This document shows positions 44,737 to 54,206 of a stretch of DNA of 64,000 bases, in pieces. The DNA is from Microbacterium luteum (GTDB lineage: Bacteria; Actinomycetota; Actinomycetes; Actinomycetales; Microbacteriaceae). Made by a program: the position numbers and the translations under genes. Below the pieces are notes generated by a model. It saw only the letters and a program-made list of their open reading frames with translations, did no database searches and was not told the DNA's origin. Positions within the stretch are counted from its first letter, which is position 1. Every line of letters starts with the position of its first letter. The DNA is taken from positions 1,240,001 to 1,304,000 of the forward strand of contig NZ_CP063814.1 of NCBI RefSeq assembly GCF_015277875.1. The letters are read 5' to 3'.

Positions 44737-46569
44737 GTGAGAATCAAGCGCTTCGCGACGGCGGTGGGCCTCACCGCGGTCGGAGCCCTGGTGGTTTCGG
44801 GCTGCGCGCCCGGCGGCGACAGCGGCGACTCGGGTCTGGTCGAGGGATCATCCATCACCGCCGCATGGAACCAGGCGTTCTATTCGATGAACGGCAACAC
44901 GTCGTTCGGAAACGCCACGGCGAACAACAACATCAACTACTTGGTGCTCGACGGGTTCAACTACTACAACAACACCCCGGAGCTCGTGCAGAACACCTCG
45001 TTCGGCACCTACGAGCTGGTGTCGGAAGACCCGCTGACGGTCACCTACACCGTCGCCGAGGGCGTCAACTGGTCCGACGGCACTCCTGTGGACGCCGCCG
45101 ACCTGATGCTGAACTGGGCCGCGCTCTCGCGCGCGCTGGACACGCCGGACTTCGACCCGAACGACTTCGTCGACCCCGACACCGGTGAATTCACCGACGC
45201 GTTCCCGACCGATGTCGTCTACTTCGACTCGGGTGCCACTCCCGACTCGGGCATGGGCCTGGTCACGGAGACCCCGGAGATCGGCGACGACGGCCGGTCG
45301 ATCACGATGACGTTCAACGAGCCGTTCGTGGACTGGGACCTCGTCTTCGCGTCCCCGCTCCCGGCCCACATCATCGCCGAGAAGTCCCTCGACATCGAGG
45401 ACGCCGACGAGGCCAAGCAGGCCGTCCTCGACGCGATCGAGTCCGAGGACGCCGCCGCCCTTGCGCCGATGGCCTCCTTCTGGAACTCGGGCTTCAACTT
45501 CACCGAGATGCCCGAGGACACCGACCTCGTGACCGCGAGCGGCCCGTACATGATCAGCGACTACGTCGCCGACCAGTACGTCACCCTCACCGCGAACCCC
45601 GAGTACTCCGGTGACAACTCGCCGAACATCGAAGAGATCACCATCCGCTTCATCCCCGACCCGCTCGCCGCGGTGCAGGCGCTGGAGAACGGTGACGTCG
45701 ACATCATCCAGCCGCAGGCGACCGCCGACATCACGACGGCGCTCGAGGCGATCGACGGCATCACCGTCACCACCGGTCTCGGCGGCACGTACGAGCACGT
45801 CGACCTGCAGTTCGACAACGGCAAGAACCCCGAGAACATCTTCAGCAACCCGCAGGTGCGCGAGGCGTTCATGATGACGGTTCCGCGACAGGAGATCGTC
45901 GACACGCTGATCAAGCCGATCATCGGCGACGACGCGATCCTGCGCGACTCGCAGCTGTTCGTTCCGGGCGCCGAGGGCTACGACGAGTCCGCCGCGAACA
46001 ACACGTCGGCCGACTACGCCGAGGTCGACATCGAGGGCGCGCGTCAGCTGCTCGAGGAGTCGGGTGTCACCGACACCTCGGTCTGCATCCTCTACGCCTC
46101 GAACAACCCGCGCCGCGTCAACGAGTTCGCGCTCATCCAGGCGTCGGCCAACGAGGCCGGCTTCGATGTCACCGACTGCGGTTCGGAGGAGTGGGGCGGT
46201 CTGCTCGGAACGCCCGGCGCCTACGACGCGTCGCTGTTCGGATGGCAGTCCACGAGCCTGGGCGTCACCAACTCGCTGCCGACCTTCGTCACCAACGGCA
46301 TCAACAACCTGAACTTCTACTCCAACGAGGAGGTCGACAGCATCATCTCGCAGCTGAACGTCGCCTTCGACCCGCAGGAGCAGATCGATCTTCAGGTCGA
46401 GATGGACCGCCTGCTGTGGGAGGACTTCTACGGCGTGACGATCTACCAGTTCCCTGAGGTCACGGCCTTCAGCGATCGCGTGGAGAACATCGACCCGTCG
46501 ATCCTCGCCCCGACGATCTTCTGGAACGCCTGGGACTGGGCAGTCACCGACAGCGCCACCGAGGAGTGA
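44737..46569 (+). CDS. Oligopeptide-type ABC transporter substrate-binding lipoprotein
   Basis: A 610-residue SBP_bac_5 (DppA/OppA) family protein. The signal peptide ends in the lipobox LVVSGC with lipidated C23, so it is tethered outside the membrane. The mature part has the family's WSDGTPVDAADL segment near residue 110 and the usual bilobed composition, rich in acidic residues and Asn/Thr. It delivers peptides, or possibly another small solute, to the permeases encoded next. GTG has AGGAGG 5 nt upstream. Strong hairpins separate it from the permease gene, which would allow higher expression of this subunit. Confidence 0.9.
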   Translation: MRIKRFATAVGLTAVGALVVSGCAPGGDSGDSGLVEGSSITAAWNQAFYSMNGNTSFGNATANNNINYLVLDGFNYYNNTPELVQNTSFGTYELVSEDPLTVTYTVAEGVNWSDGTPVDAADLMLNWAALSRALDTPDFDPNDFVDPDTGEFTDAFPTDVVYFDSGATPDSGMGLVTETPEIGDDGRSITMTFNEPFVDWDLVFASPLPAHIIAEKSLDIEDADEAKQAVLDAIESEDAAALAPMASFWNSGFNFTEMPEDTDLVTASGPYMISDYVADQYVTLTANPEYSGDNSPNIEEITIRFIPDPLAAVQALENGDVDIIQPQATADITTALEAIDGITVTTGLGGTYEHVDLQFDNGKNPENIFSNPQVREAFMMTVPRQEIVDTLIKPIIGDDAILRDSQLFVPGAEGYDESAANNTSADYAEVDIEGARQLLEESGVTDTSVCILYASNNPRRVNEFALIQASANEAGFDVTDCGSEEWGGLLGTPGAYDASLFGWQSTSLGVTNSLPTFVTNGINNLNFYSNEEVDSIISQLNVAFDPQEQIDLQVEMDRLLWEDFYGVTIYQFPEVTAFSDRVENIDPSILAPTIFWNAWDWAVTDSATEE

Positions 46570-46575
46570 TCCGCA

Positions 46576-46695
46576 CCGGTTCGCCGCGGCCTGACGGTCG
46601 CGGCGGACCGGGTGGGCGCGGGCCGAGGCCCGCCGCCCGCACGTACACTTCTCAGTGATCGAGCGTGCGGCTCGGGGAGCCCCCGGGCCGCACGC
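46576..46695 (+). promoter_or_regulatory. Three intercistronic hairpins and a possible internal promoter
   Basis: H1: CCGGT-T-CGCCGCG (46576-46588) with CGCGGCG-G-ACCGG (46599-46611). H2: imperfect, about 46612-46642. H3: GCGTGCGGC with GCCGCACGC (46663-46695), nested with CGGGG/CCCCG. TACACT (46644-46649) between H2 and H3 is a candidate -10. The stack may stabilise the upstream message or attenuate readthrough. Confidence 0.5.
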
Positions 46696-46730
46696 TTGTG
46701 CTGACAGACCGATAGGCAGGCAGCCACACC

Positions 46731-48248
46731 ATGGCTTCATTCATCATCCGGCGACTGATCGCGTCCATCTTCGTGCTCTTCGCCGCGACCTTCCTCATGT
46801 ACATCCTGACCTCGTTCGCGGGTGATCCCCTCGACGAGCTCAGGCAGTCCAACGCCCCGAACAAGGCGGAACTCATCGAGTCCCGCACGCGGCTTCTCAA
46901 CCTCGACGTGCCCCCGCCGCTGCGCTACTTCCTCTGGCTCGGGGGAATCTTCCGCGGTGACTTCGGCGTCAGCGTGCAGGGTCAGCCCGTCAACGCGCTC
47001 CTCGGCAACGCCATCACCGCGACGCTGACTCTCGTCACGACCGCGACGATCGTCGCCATCGTGCTCGGCATCTCGGTCGGCATCGTCTCCGCCCTGCGCC
47101 AGTACAGCGGCTTCGACTACTTCGTCACCTTCCTCTCCTTCCTCTTCTTCTCGCTTCCGATCTTCTGGGTCGCGGTGCTCCTCAAGCAGTACGGCGCCAT
47201 CGAGATCAACAACTGGCTCGCCGACCCCACGTTCGCGATACCCGTCATCATCGTCGTCTCGCTGCTGGCGGGTCTGCTGTGGATGTCCGTCATCGGCGGC
47301 ACCTGGAAGCGCCGGCTGATCATCTTCGGCATCAGCGCGCTGGCGACCGGGGCCGTGATGACCTACCTGTCGCTTACTCGCTGGTTCTCCGACCCGAGCA
47401 TCGGCATCGTCGTCTACAGCGCGCTCGCGATCGGGATCGCCTTCGGTGTGACAGCGGTGTCCACCGGACTGCAGAACCGCCGTGCCCTGTACGTGGCCCT
47501 CGGCATCGCCGGGGCCGGCATCGCCCTCTACTACCCGATGATGACCTCCCTCCTGAACGGGATGACCCTCGGACTGTTCGTCGTCTACGCGGTCGCCACG
47601 GTGCTCGTCTGCGGCGCGGTCGGCTGGTTCCTGGGCGGCGCCGATCGCGGACCGGTGGTGCGCACGGCTGCCCTGACCGGTGTGCTCGTTGCCGCCTTCA
47701 TCGCCCTCGAGAAGTACATGCAGTACTGGGAGGCCTACTCCAATTCCAGCCGCATCCGAGGCCGTCCGATCGCCACCGTCGGCGCGTCGACCCCGGGTCT
47801 CGGCGGCAACTTCTGGGTGCAGGGGATCGACCTGTTCACGCACCTGCTGCTGCCCACGATCGCGATCATCCTCGTGTCGTTCGCGAGCTACACCCGCTAC
47901 TCGCGCGCGAGCCTGCTCGAAGTGATGAACCAGGACTACATCCGCACCGCGAAGGCGAAGGGCCTCACGCAGCGCACCGTCGTGGTCCGCCACGCTTTCC
48001 GCAACGCCCTCATCCCGATCACGACGATCATCGCGTTCGATGTGGGAGCGATCGTCGGCGGCGCGGTGATCACCGAGACCGTCTTCGGCTGGACCGGGAT
48101 GGGACGCCTCTTCGTCGACGGGCTCAACGCCGTCGACCCCAACCCCGTGATGGCCTTCTTCGTCGTCACCGGAGCGCTGGCCGTGCTGTTCAACCTGGTC
48201 GCCGACCTCGTGTACGCCGCGCTCGACCCCAGGATCAAGGTGGGCTGA
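46731..48248 (+). CDS. ABC transporter permease, DppB/OppB-type with large insertion
   Basis: A 505-residue inner-membrane permease. The N-terminus (FIIRRLIASIFVLF, TSFAGDPL) and C-terminal half (EVMNQDYIRTAKAKGL, the EAA coupling loop, then FGWTGMGRLFVDGL) are typical DppB. Between them, at about residues 165-330, is an extra hydrophobic block of roughly five or six helices absent from usual 310-340-residue members. It pairs with the next permease. The ATG lacks a strong Shine-Dalgarno (AGGCAGG at -14). Confidence 0.88.
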   Translation: MASFIIRRLIASIFVLFAATFLMYILTSFAGDPLDELRQSNAPNKAELIESRTRLLNLDVPPPLRYFLWLGGIFRGDFGVSVQGQPVNALLGNAITATLTLVTTATIVAIVLGISVGIVSALRQYSGFDYFVTFLSFLFFSLPIFWVAVLLKQYGAIEINNWLADPTFAIPVIIVVSLLAGLLWMSVIGGTWKRRLIIFGISALATGAVMTYLSLTRWFSDPSIGIVVYSALAIGIAFGVTAVSTGLQNRRALYVALGIAGAGIALYYPMMTSLLNGMTLGLFVVYAVATVLVCGAVGWFLGGADRGPVVRTAALTGVLVAAFIALEKYMQYWEAYSNSSRIRGRPIATVGASTPGLGGNFWVQGIDLFTHLLLPTIAIILVSFASYTRYSRASLLEVMNQDYIRTAKAKGLTQRTVVVRHAFRNALIPITTIIAFDVGAIVGGAVITETVFGWTGMGRLFVDGLNAVDPNPVMAFFVVTGALAVLFNLVADLVYAALDPRIKVG

Positions 48249-48251
48249 CCC

Positions 48252-49460
48252 GTGAACACCACGAAGAACGACAACGTCAGCGAGAAGGAAGCTCGCGCCG
48301 AGGTCTCCATCGAGCAGAAGGAGACCGAGGGCCTCAGCCAGGGGCAGATCGTCCGTCGGCGGTTCTTCCGCCATCGCGGCGCGCTCGCGGCCATGGTCGT
48401 GCTCATCTTCATCGTGCTGCTCGCCTTCACCTCCGTCGGGGTGACCCTGTGGGGGCTCCGGATCCCCGGTTGGTGGCAGTACGACTGGACCGAGATCCCC
48501 GCCGTCGAGAACGGCGGTCGCCCGACGATGAGCCTGCTCCCCGAGTTCCTCGGGGGCGCGGGCATCCAGTTCGGCGACCACCCCTTCGGTCAGGACGAGG
48601 TCGGCCGCGACATCTTCGCCGTCGTAATGCGCGGTGCGCAGCAGTCGATCATGGTGATGGTCATCGCCGGAGTCGTGGCGACCGTCATCGGTGTCGTCAT
48701 CGGTGCGCTCGCGGGCTACTACCGCAAGGCCACCGACTCGGTCCTGATGCGCTTCACCGACATCGTCATCACCATTCCGCTCATCGTGATCGGCTCGGTG
48801 CTCGGCAACGCGTTCGGCAACCTCGGCGCCGCGGTGCTCGGCGTCGTGATCGGCCTGTTCGCGTGGACGTCGATGGCGCGCCTGGTGCGAGGCGAGTTCC
48901 TGAGCCTGCGCGAGCGCGAGTTCGTCGACGCGGCGCGGGTTTCGGGTGCGCGGGACCGGCGGATCATCTTCCGCCACATCCTTCCCAACGCCGTCGGCGT
49001 GATCGTCGTCAACGCGACGCTGCTGATGGCCGGTGCCATCCTCCTCGAGTCGGCGCTGAGCTTCCTCGGCTTCGGTGTGCAGTCGCCGGACACGTCGCTC
49101 GGAAAGCTCGTGTCGGACAATCGGGCCGCCTTCTCGACACGGCCGTGGCTGTTCTGGTGGCCGGGCCTGTTCATCATCGCGATCGCGCTGTGCATCAACT
49201 TCATCGGCGACGGACTGCGTGACGCCTTCGACCCGCGTCAGAAGAAGATGCCGAGCGAGCGGGCGATGGCTCGTGCCGGTCGCGCCGGGGGACCGGTGGC
49301 GCCCGTCGCCGCCGGGGCCGCCGGCTCGGAGGGTGGCGAGCAGCACACCGTGACCGTCGGCGGCGAAGCCGTGTTCACGGGAGATGTGACCAACTATCAC
49401 GATCCCCGCCCCGAGGAGCCCGGTGACGGACGGCACGAGCCGCTCGACCCGGAGCGATGA
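48252..49460 (+). CDS. ABC transporter permease, DppC/OppC-type
   Basis: A 402-residue inner-membrane permease. The N-terminal 45 residues are charged, TM1 is at about 47-68, and the EAA loop reads FVDAARVSGARDRRIIFRHI near residue 230. LESALSFLGFGVQSPDTSLG is the DppC signature. A disordered C-terminal tail of about 75 residues (330-402) is Gly/Ala/Pro-rich and unusual for the family. GTG 48252 lies 3 nt after the preceding stop. It forms the membrane channel with the 505-residue permease. Confidence 0.9.
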   Translation: MNTTKNDNVSEKEARAEVSIEQKETEGLSQGQIVRRRFFRHRGALAAMVVLIFIVLLAFTSVGVTLWGLRIPGWWQYDWTEIPAVENGGRPTMSLLPEFLGGAGIQFGDHPFGQDEVGRDIFAVVMRGAQQSIMVMVIAGVVATVIGVVIGALAGYYRKATDSVLMRFTDIVITIPLIVIGSVLGNAFGNLGAAVLGVVIGLFAWTSMARLVRGEFLSLREREFVDAARVSGARDRRIIFRHILPNAVGVIVVNATLLMAGAILLESALSFLGFGVQSPDTSLGKLVSDNRAAFSTRPWLFWWPGLFIIAIALCINFIGDGLRDAFDPRQKKMPSERAMARAGRAGGPVAPVAAGAAGSEGGEQHTVTVGGEAVFTGDVTNYHDPRPEEPGDGRHEPLDPER

Positions 49461-49467
49461 CGTGCGC

Positions 49468-50076
49468 TCAGACCATCAGACCGATCACCGTCGCGGCCGC
49501 AAGGAGCGCGACGGTGGTCAGGCTCGCCCAGTGCCACGTCACCGTCGCGGCCTCCGGGTCCTCCCCGTGGGCGAAGGCCCCCTCGGACTCGAGGCGGTCC
49601 CAGTGCTGACGGATCACCTGCGCGAGGTTGCCGCTGGGGACGCTCGAGGCGTCACTCGGTCGCAGGCTCCCGTGCGCGCCTCGCGCCGACGCGGAGACGC
49701 CGTCGAAGTCGGCACGAGACAGGCCGAAGAGCCGATGGCGACCGGGCGCTGGCGTCGCCCACACCGACACGCGACGGCGCGCCGTCTGCAGCGACAGCGA
49801 GTAGCGTGTGTCGATCGCGTGGATGGCCGGCCACGGCACGAAGAAGGTGCGGAACGGGTTGACCACCGTGATCCCGTGCACCTGGATGTGCAGCCGGGGC
49901 CTCCAGAACAGCGCCCACGCCACCACCGCCACCAGGGCGATCGGCCAGCCGTAGCGCAGCAGATCACCCGGCCCGCTCCACACGAGGGAGCCCAGTCCCG
50001 CGGCGCAGACGATCCCCATGATCACGGCGAGCACGCGACCGAACACGGGGCGGTAATCGACTTCCTCAAACGACAT
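49468..50076 (-). CDS. PH-domain-containing membrane protein
   Basis: A 202-residue protein with two N-terminal transmembrane helices (about 13-33 and 38-58), a bacterial PH-like domain (about 60-125; LHIQVHGITVVNPFRTFFVPWPAI is the strand pattern), a cytoplasmic linker and a C-terminal helix (about 182-202). Such proteins are common in actinobacteria and have no established function. It is inserted in reverse between the DppC-type permease and the ATPase gene of one transporter. ATG 50076 is the first Met of the conserved part. Confidence 0.75.
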   Translation of the reverse strand: MSFEEVDYRPVFGRVLAVIMGIVCAAGLGSLVWSGPGDLLRYGWPIALVAVVAWALFWRPRLHIQVHGITVVNPFRTFFVPWPAIHAIDTRYSLSLQTARRRVSVWATPAPGRHRLFGLSRADFDGVSASARGAHGSLRPSDASSVPSGNLAQVIRQHWDRLESEGAFAHGEDPEAATVTWHWASLTTVALLAAATVIGLMV

Positions 50077-50107
50077 GACCTCAAGCTTCTCAGATCGGAA
50101 TCCTGCA

Positions 50108-52009
50108 ATGACTGACACCTCGGGCATCCACGCGAGCACCGCGCACGCGCACCAGGGTCTCCCCGAGACCGTTCTCGAGGTGTCCAACCTCGGGGTCGAG
50201 TTCTGGGTGGAGGGGGAGTTCTACCCGGCCGCCGTCGACATGAACTACGTCGTCCGTCGCGGCGAGGTGCTCGCGATCGTCGGCGAGTCGGGTTCGGGCA
50301 AGAGCACCAGCTCGATGTCGCTGCTCGGTCTGCTGCCGGAGAACTCCCGCGTCACCGGCTCCATCAAGCTTCTGGGCAGGGAACTGCGCGGCGTCGACGA
50401 GAGCGAGCTTCGCGCCCTCCGCGGCAACGAGATCTCCGTCATCTTCCAGGAGCCGATGACCGCTCTGAACCCGGTGTACACCATCGGCTTCCAGATCAGT
50501 GAGGCGCTTCGCTCGCACGACCGCGCGATCGCTCCGTCGGCGGCCAAGGAGCGCGCGATCGAGCTGCTGCGCATGGTCGAGATGCCGAACCCCGAGCAGT
50601 CGTTCAACAAGTATCCGCACCAGCTCTCGGGTGGGCAGCGCCAGCGCGCGATGATCGCGCAGTCCATCTCGTGCGACCCGCTGCTGCTGATCGCGGACGA
50701 GCCGACGACGGCCCTGGACGTCACGGTGCAGGCCGAGATCCTCGACCTCCTGCGCAACCTCCACAAGCGGCTGGACTCGGCGATCATCCTCATCACCCAC
50801 GACATGGGTGTGGTCGCCGACATCGCCGACCGGATCATGGTGATGAAGAACGGCGTCGTCGTCGAATCGGGAACCGTGGGCGAGATCTTCCACGACCCCA
50901 AGCACCCCTACACGCGGCAGCTCCTGGCCTCCGTGCCCCACCTCGGCCTGGGCGTGCTGGAGGATGCCGACACCTCCGAGGGAGAAGAGGTGCGCACCGA
51001 CACCTCGGCCGTGCCGGTCGTGTCGGCCATCCGGGAGCGTGCCACCGAGGTCGAGCCCTCGCAGGCGGGTCTCGATCCGGTGCTGTCCTTCCAGGACGTC
51101 GCGATCGAGTATCCCAAGCGCGGCCGCATCCCTGCCTTCCGCGCCGCCGAGCACATCGACCTGGACGTCTATCCCGGCGAGATCGTGGGTCTGGTCGGCG
51201 AGTCCGGCTCGGGCAAGACGACCCTCGGACGGGCCGCGGTCGGCCTGCTCCCGATCGCGGAGGGGAAGCTCACCGCGGTCGGCGCCGACATCTCCGACGC
51301 GTCGGCGAAGGAGCTGTTCGCCATCCGTCGTCGCACCGGCATCGTCTTCCAGGACCCGGCGTCGTCGCTGAACCCGCGCATGCCGATCGGGCAGTCCATC
51401 GGCGAACCGATCCTGCTGGCCGGGGAGGCCAAGGGCAAGGAGCTGGACCGTCGGGTGGAGACGCTGCTCTCCCAGGTCGAGTTGCCCGCGTCCTATCGCA
51501 ACCGCTTCCCGCACGAGCTGTCCGGCGGTCAGCGTCAGCGCGTCGGGATCGCCCGCGCACTGGCTCTCGCTCCCGAACTCCTCGTCGCGGACGAGCCCAC
51601 CTCGGCGCTCGACGTCTCGGTGCAGGCGCGCTTCCTCGACCTCCTCCAGGAGCTGCAGCAGGAGCTCAAGTTCGCGTGCCTGTTCATCAGCCACGACCTC
51701 GCCGTCGTGGACATCCTCGCGCACCGCATCGCGGTGATGAACCACGGCAAGCTCGTCGAGACCGGGACGCGAGACCAGATCCTCCGCGGCGCACGCGACC
51801 CCTACACCCGGCGCCTGATCGCCGCCGTTCCGGTGCCCGATCCCGAGGAGCAGCGCAAGCGTCGCGCGGCACGTGCGGCCCTGCTCGGCGAGCGCGCTCC
51901 GGAGACCGGGCGGGTGCCTTCGCAGCCGTCCGACCCGTCGCTGCCGCAGCAGTTCAACGAGGCGACGGACAGCCGCCGGCACGGACAGTCGGGGGTGACC
52001 GGGGGCTGA
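50108..52009 (+). CDS. Oligopeptide ABC transporter ATPase, DppD-DppF fusion
   Basis: A 633-residue protein with two ABC ATPase domains in one chain, equivalent to DppD and DppF. Domain 1 (about 20-275): Walker A GESGSGKST, signature LSGGQRQRAMIAQ, Walker B LLIADEPTTALD. Domain 2 (about 330-590): Walker A GESGSGKTT, signature LSGGQRQRVGIARA, Walker B LLVADEPTSALD. Both have intact catalytic Glu and H-loops (THD, SHD). It energises the two permeases encoded upstream. ATG 50108 is used; its ribosome-binding site is weak. The reversed PH-domain gene lies between it and the permeases. Confidence 0.93.
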   Translation: MTDTSGIHASTAHAHQGLPETVLEVSNLGVEFWVEGEFYPAAVDMNYVVRRGEVLAIVGESGSGKSTSSMSLLGLLPENSRVTGSIKLLGRELRGVDESELRALRGNEISVIFQEPMTALNPVYTIGFQISEALRSHDRAIAPSAAKERAIELLRMVEMPNPEQSFNKYPHQLSGGQRQRAMIAQSISCDPLLLIADEPTTALDVTVQAEILDLLRNLHKRLDSAIILITHDMGVVADIADRIMVMKNGVVVESGTVGEIFHDPKHPYTRQLLASVPHLGLGVLEDADTSEGEEVRTDTSAVPVVSAIRERATEVEPSQAGLDPVLSFQDVAIEYPKRGRIPAFRAAEHIDLDVYPGEIVGLVGESGSGKTTLGRAAVGLLPIAEGKLTAVGADISDASAKELFAIRRRTGIVFQDPASSLNPRMPIGQSIGEPILLAGEAKGKELDRRVETLLSQVELPASYRNRFPHELSGGQRQRVGIARALALAPELLVADEPTSALDVSVQARFLDLLQELQQELKFACLFISHDLAVVDILAHRIAVMNHGKLVETGTRDQILRGARDPYTRRLIAAVPVPDPEEQRKRRAARAALLGERAPETGRVPSQPSDPSLPQQFNEATDSRRHGQSGVTGG

Positions 52010-52034
52010 CGCGGGCCGTCGGTCGGGAGGCCGG

Positions 52035-52068
52035 TAGACTGGGATGCGCTCGATTCCGGGCGCATCCC
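52035..52068 (+). promoter_or_regulatory. typA promoter overlapping an 8-bp hairpin
   Basis: TAGACT (52035-52040) is followed at once by GGGATGCG (52041-52048), which is complementary to CGCATCCC (52061-52068). The hairpin may terminate transporter mRNA while the -10 starts typA mRNA. Confidence 0.5.
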
Positions 52069-52089
52069 TCACTCGGCAAGGACCCCCTC

Positions 52090-54003
52090 ATGGCGCACGC
52101 CCTTCGCACCGACCTCCGCAACGTCGCGATCGTCGCGCACGTCGACCACGGTAAGACGACCCTCGTGGACGCGATGCTGCGCCAGACCGGGTCGTTCGGG
52201 GAGCACGCGCACGTCGAGGAGCGGGCGATGGACTCCAACGACCTGGAGCGTGAGAAGGGCATCACGATCCTCGCCAAGAACACGGCGATCACCTACAACG
52301 GTGCCCACACCGACGAGCCGGTGACCATCAACGTCATCGACACCCCCGGGCACGCGGACTTCGGCGGCGAGGTCGAGCGCGGACTGTCGATGGTCGACGG
52401 CGTCGTCCTGCTCGTGGATGCCTCGGAGGGGCCGCTTCCGCAGACCCGTTTCGTGCTGCGCAAGGCGCTCGAGGCGAAGCTGCCGGTCATCCTGCTGGTG
52501 AACAAGACCGACCGTCCCGACGCGCGGATCGCCGAGGTCGAGGAGGAGGCGCACGACCTGCTGCTCGGCCTCGCGTCCGACATGTCCGACGACGTGCCCG
52601 ACCTCGACGTCGACGCGCTGCTCGATGTGCCCGTGGTCTACGCCTCCGGTCGTGCCGGCGCGGCATCCCGCACGCGACCCGCGAACGGCGAGCTGCCCGA
52701 CAACGACGACCTCGAGCCGCTCTTCGAGGCGATCCTCGCGCACGTTCCGGCCCCGAGCTTCGACGACGAGGCTCCGCTGCAGGCCTGGGTGACGAACCTC
52801 GACTCGAGCCCCTTCCTCGGGCGTCTCGCGCTGCTGCGCGTGTTCAACGGCACCCTGAAGAAGGGGCAGACCGTCGCGTGGGTGCGCCACGACGGCTCCC
52901 ACTCGACCGCGCGCATCACCGAGCTGCTGAAGACCCGTGCGCTCGAGCGCTACCCTGCCGAGTCGGCCGGCCCTGGCGACATCGTCGCGATCGCGGGGTT
53001 CGAGGACATCACGATCGGCGAGACGATCGCCGACCCCGACGACGTGCGCCCGCTCAAGGCGATCACCGTCGACGACCCCGCCATCTCGATGACGATCGGC
53101 ACCAACACCTCGCCCCTGGTCGGCAAGGTCAAGGGACACAAGCTCACCGCGCGCATGGTGAAGGACCGCCTGGACCGCGAGCTGATCGGCAACGTCTCGC
53201 TCAAGGTCGTCGACATCGGCCGGCCCGACGCGTGGGAGGTGCAGGGGCGCGGGGAACTCGCCCTGGCCATCCTCGTGGAGAACATGCGCCGCGAAGGTTT
53301 CGAGCTCACCGTCGGCAAGCCCCAGGTGGTCACGCGCAAGAGCGAGGAGGGCAAGGTCCAGGAGCCTTACGAGCACCTGACGATCGACGCGCCCGAGGAG
53401 CACCTCGGCGCCATCACCCAGCTCATGGCCGGTCGCAAGGGCCGCATGGAGACGATGGTCAACCACGGCACCGGTTGGGTGCGGATGGAGTTCGTCGTGC
53501 CCTCGCGCGGCCTCATCGGGTTCCGCACCGAATTCCTGTCGGTCACCCGCGGCACGGGCATCGCCAACGCCATCTCGCACGGCTATGACGACTGGGCGGG
53601 GCAGATCGTCGCGCGACAGAACGGCTCCATCGTCGCCGACCGGGCAGGGGTGGCCACCCCGTTCGCCATGATGGCCCTGCAGGAGCGCATGTCGTTCTTC
53701 GTGCAGCCCACCGAGGAGGTGTACGAGGGCATGGTCGTGGGGGAGAACACCCGCTCCGAGGACATGGATGTGAACATCACCAAGGAGAAGAAGCTCACCA
53801 ACATGCGCTCGTCGACCGCCGACGAGCTCGAGAAGCTCACCCCGCCGCGCCAGCTCTCGCTGGAGGAGTGCCTGGAGTTCGCCCGTGAGGACGAGTGCGT
53901 CGAGGTCACGCCCGAGCGCGTGCGCATCCGCAAGGTGATCCTCGACCAGACCGAGCGCGCCCGCCAGACCAGCCGCCTCAAGCGCCAGGACGCGAACGCC
54001 TGA
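52090..54003 (+). CDS. typA: Translational GTPase TypA/BipA
   Basis: A 637-residue ribosome-associated GTPase that assists 50S assembly and stress or cold adaptation. The G1 motif AHVDHGKTT is at residues 16-24, the switch I region reads [17 protein letters not shown]3 is [13 protein letters not shown] and G4 is NKTD. The C-terminal BipA-specific domain is present ([17 protein letters not shown] and the KKLTNMRSS loop). ATG 52090 has AAGGA about 8 nt upstream. The leader is about 45 nt. An imperfect inverted repeat follows the stop. Confidence 0.96.
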   Translation: MAHALRTDLRNVAIVAHVDHGKTTLVDAMLRQTGSFGEHAHVEERAMDSNDLEREKGITILAKNTAITYNGAHTDEPVTINVIDTPGHADFGGEVERGLSMVDGVVLLVDASEGPLPQTRFVLRKALEAKLPVILLVNKTDRPDARIAEVEEEAHDLLLGLASDMSDDVPDLDVDALLDVPVVYASGRAGAASRTRPANGELPDNDDLEPLFEAILAHVPAPSFDDEAPLQAWVTNLDSSPFLGRLALLRVFNGTLKKGQTVAWVRHDGSHSTARITELLKTRALERYPAESAGPGDIVAIAGFEDITIGETIADPDDVRPLKAITVDDPAISMTIGTNTSPLVGKVKGHKLTARMVKDRLDRELIGNVSLKVVDIGRPDAWEVQGRGELALAILVENMRREGFELTVGKPQVVTRKSEEGKVQEPYEHLTIDAPEEHLGAITQLMAGRKGRMETMVNHGTGWVRMEFVVPSRGLIGFRTEFLSVTRGTGIANAISHGYDDWAGQIVARQNGSIVADRAGVATPFAMMALQERMSFFVQPTEEVYEGMVVGENTRSEDMDVNITKEKKLTNMRSSTADELEKLTPPRQLSLEECLEFAREDECVEVTPERVRIRKVILDQTERARQTSRLKRQDANA

Positions 54004-54067
54004 CCCGCCGCGTCGAGCGGTGAGCGCGCTGCCACAGCGCCGCCATCTCCGCATCGACATCGCGCGC

Positions 54068-54168
54068 CGGTGAACAACGCCGGAGATTCTCGAGCGCGGT
54101 GAGGACGCCGCCCGGTTTTCCGGGCCGCGGCCGCCATGCGCGCGCATGGACTCCTGCGTTGTTCACCG
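54068..54168. repeat. 101-bp imperfect palindromic element
   Basis: The outer arms CGGTGAACAACGC-N-GGAG (54068-54085) and its complement (54151-54168) differ at one base. Inside lie GCCCGG-TTTT-CCGGGC (54110-54125) and the self-complementary CATGCGC-GCGCATG (54135-54148). It occupies the gap between typA and azlC, where no gene is seen. It may be a terminator or a dispersed palindromic repeat. Confidence 0.6.
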
Positions 54169-54206
54169 TGCCCGGCGGCGTCGCGTGAGAGTGTCGGAGC
54201 TGAACG

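Noticed and set aside
46737..49436. 899-codon open frame antisense to the two permeases
   Set aside because: It is a shadow of well-identified permease genes; its composition is dominated by D, E, G, R, H and Q with no motif.
50671..52089. N-terminal extension of TypA
   Set aside because: The open frame is a shadow of the ABC ATPase; family length, Shine-Dalgarno and promoter place the start at 52090.
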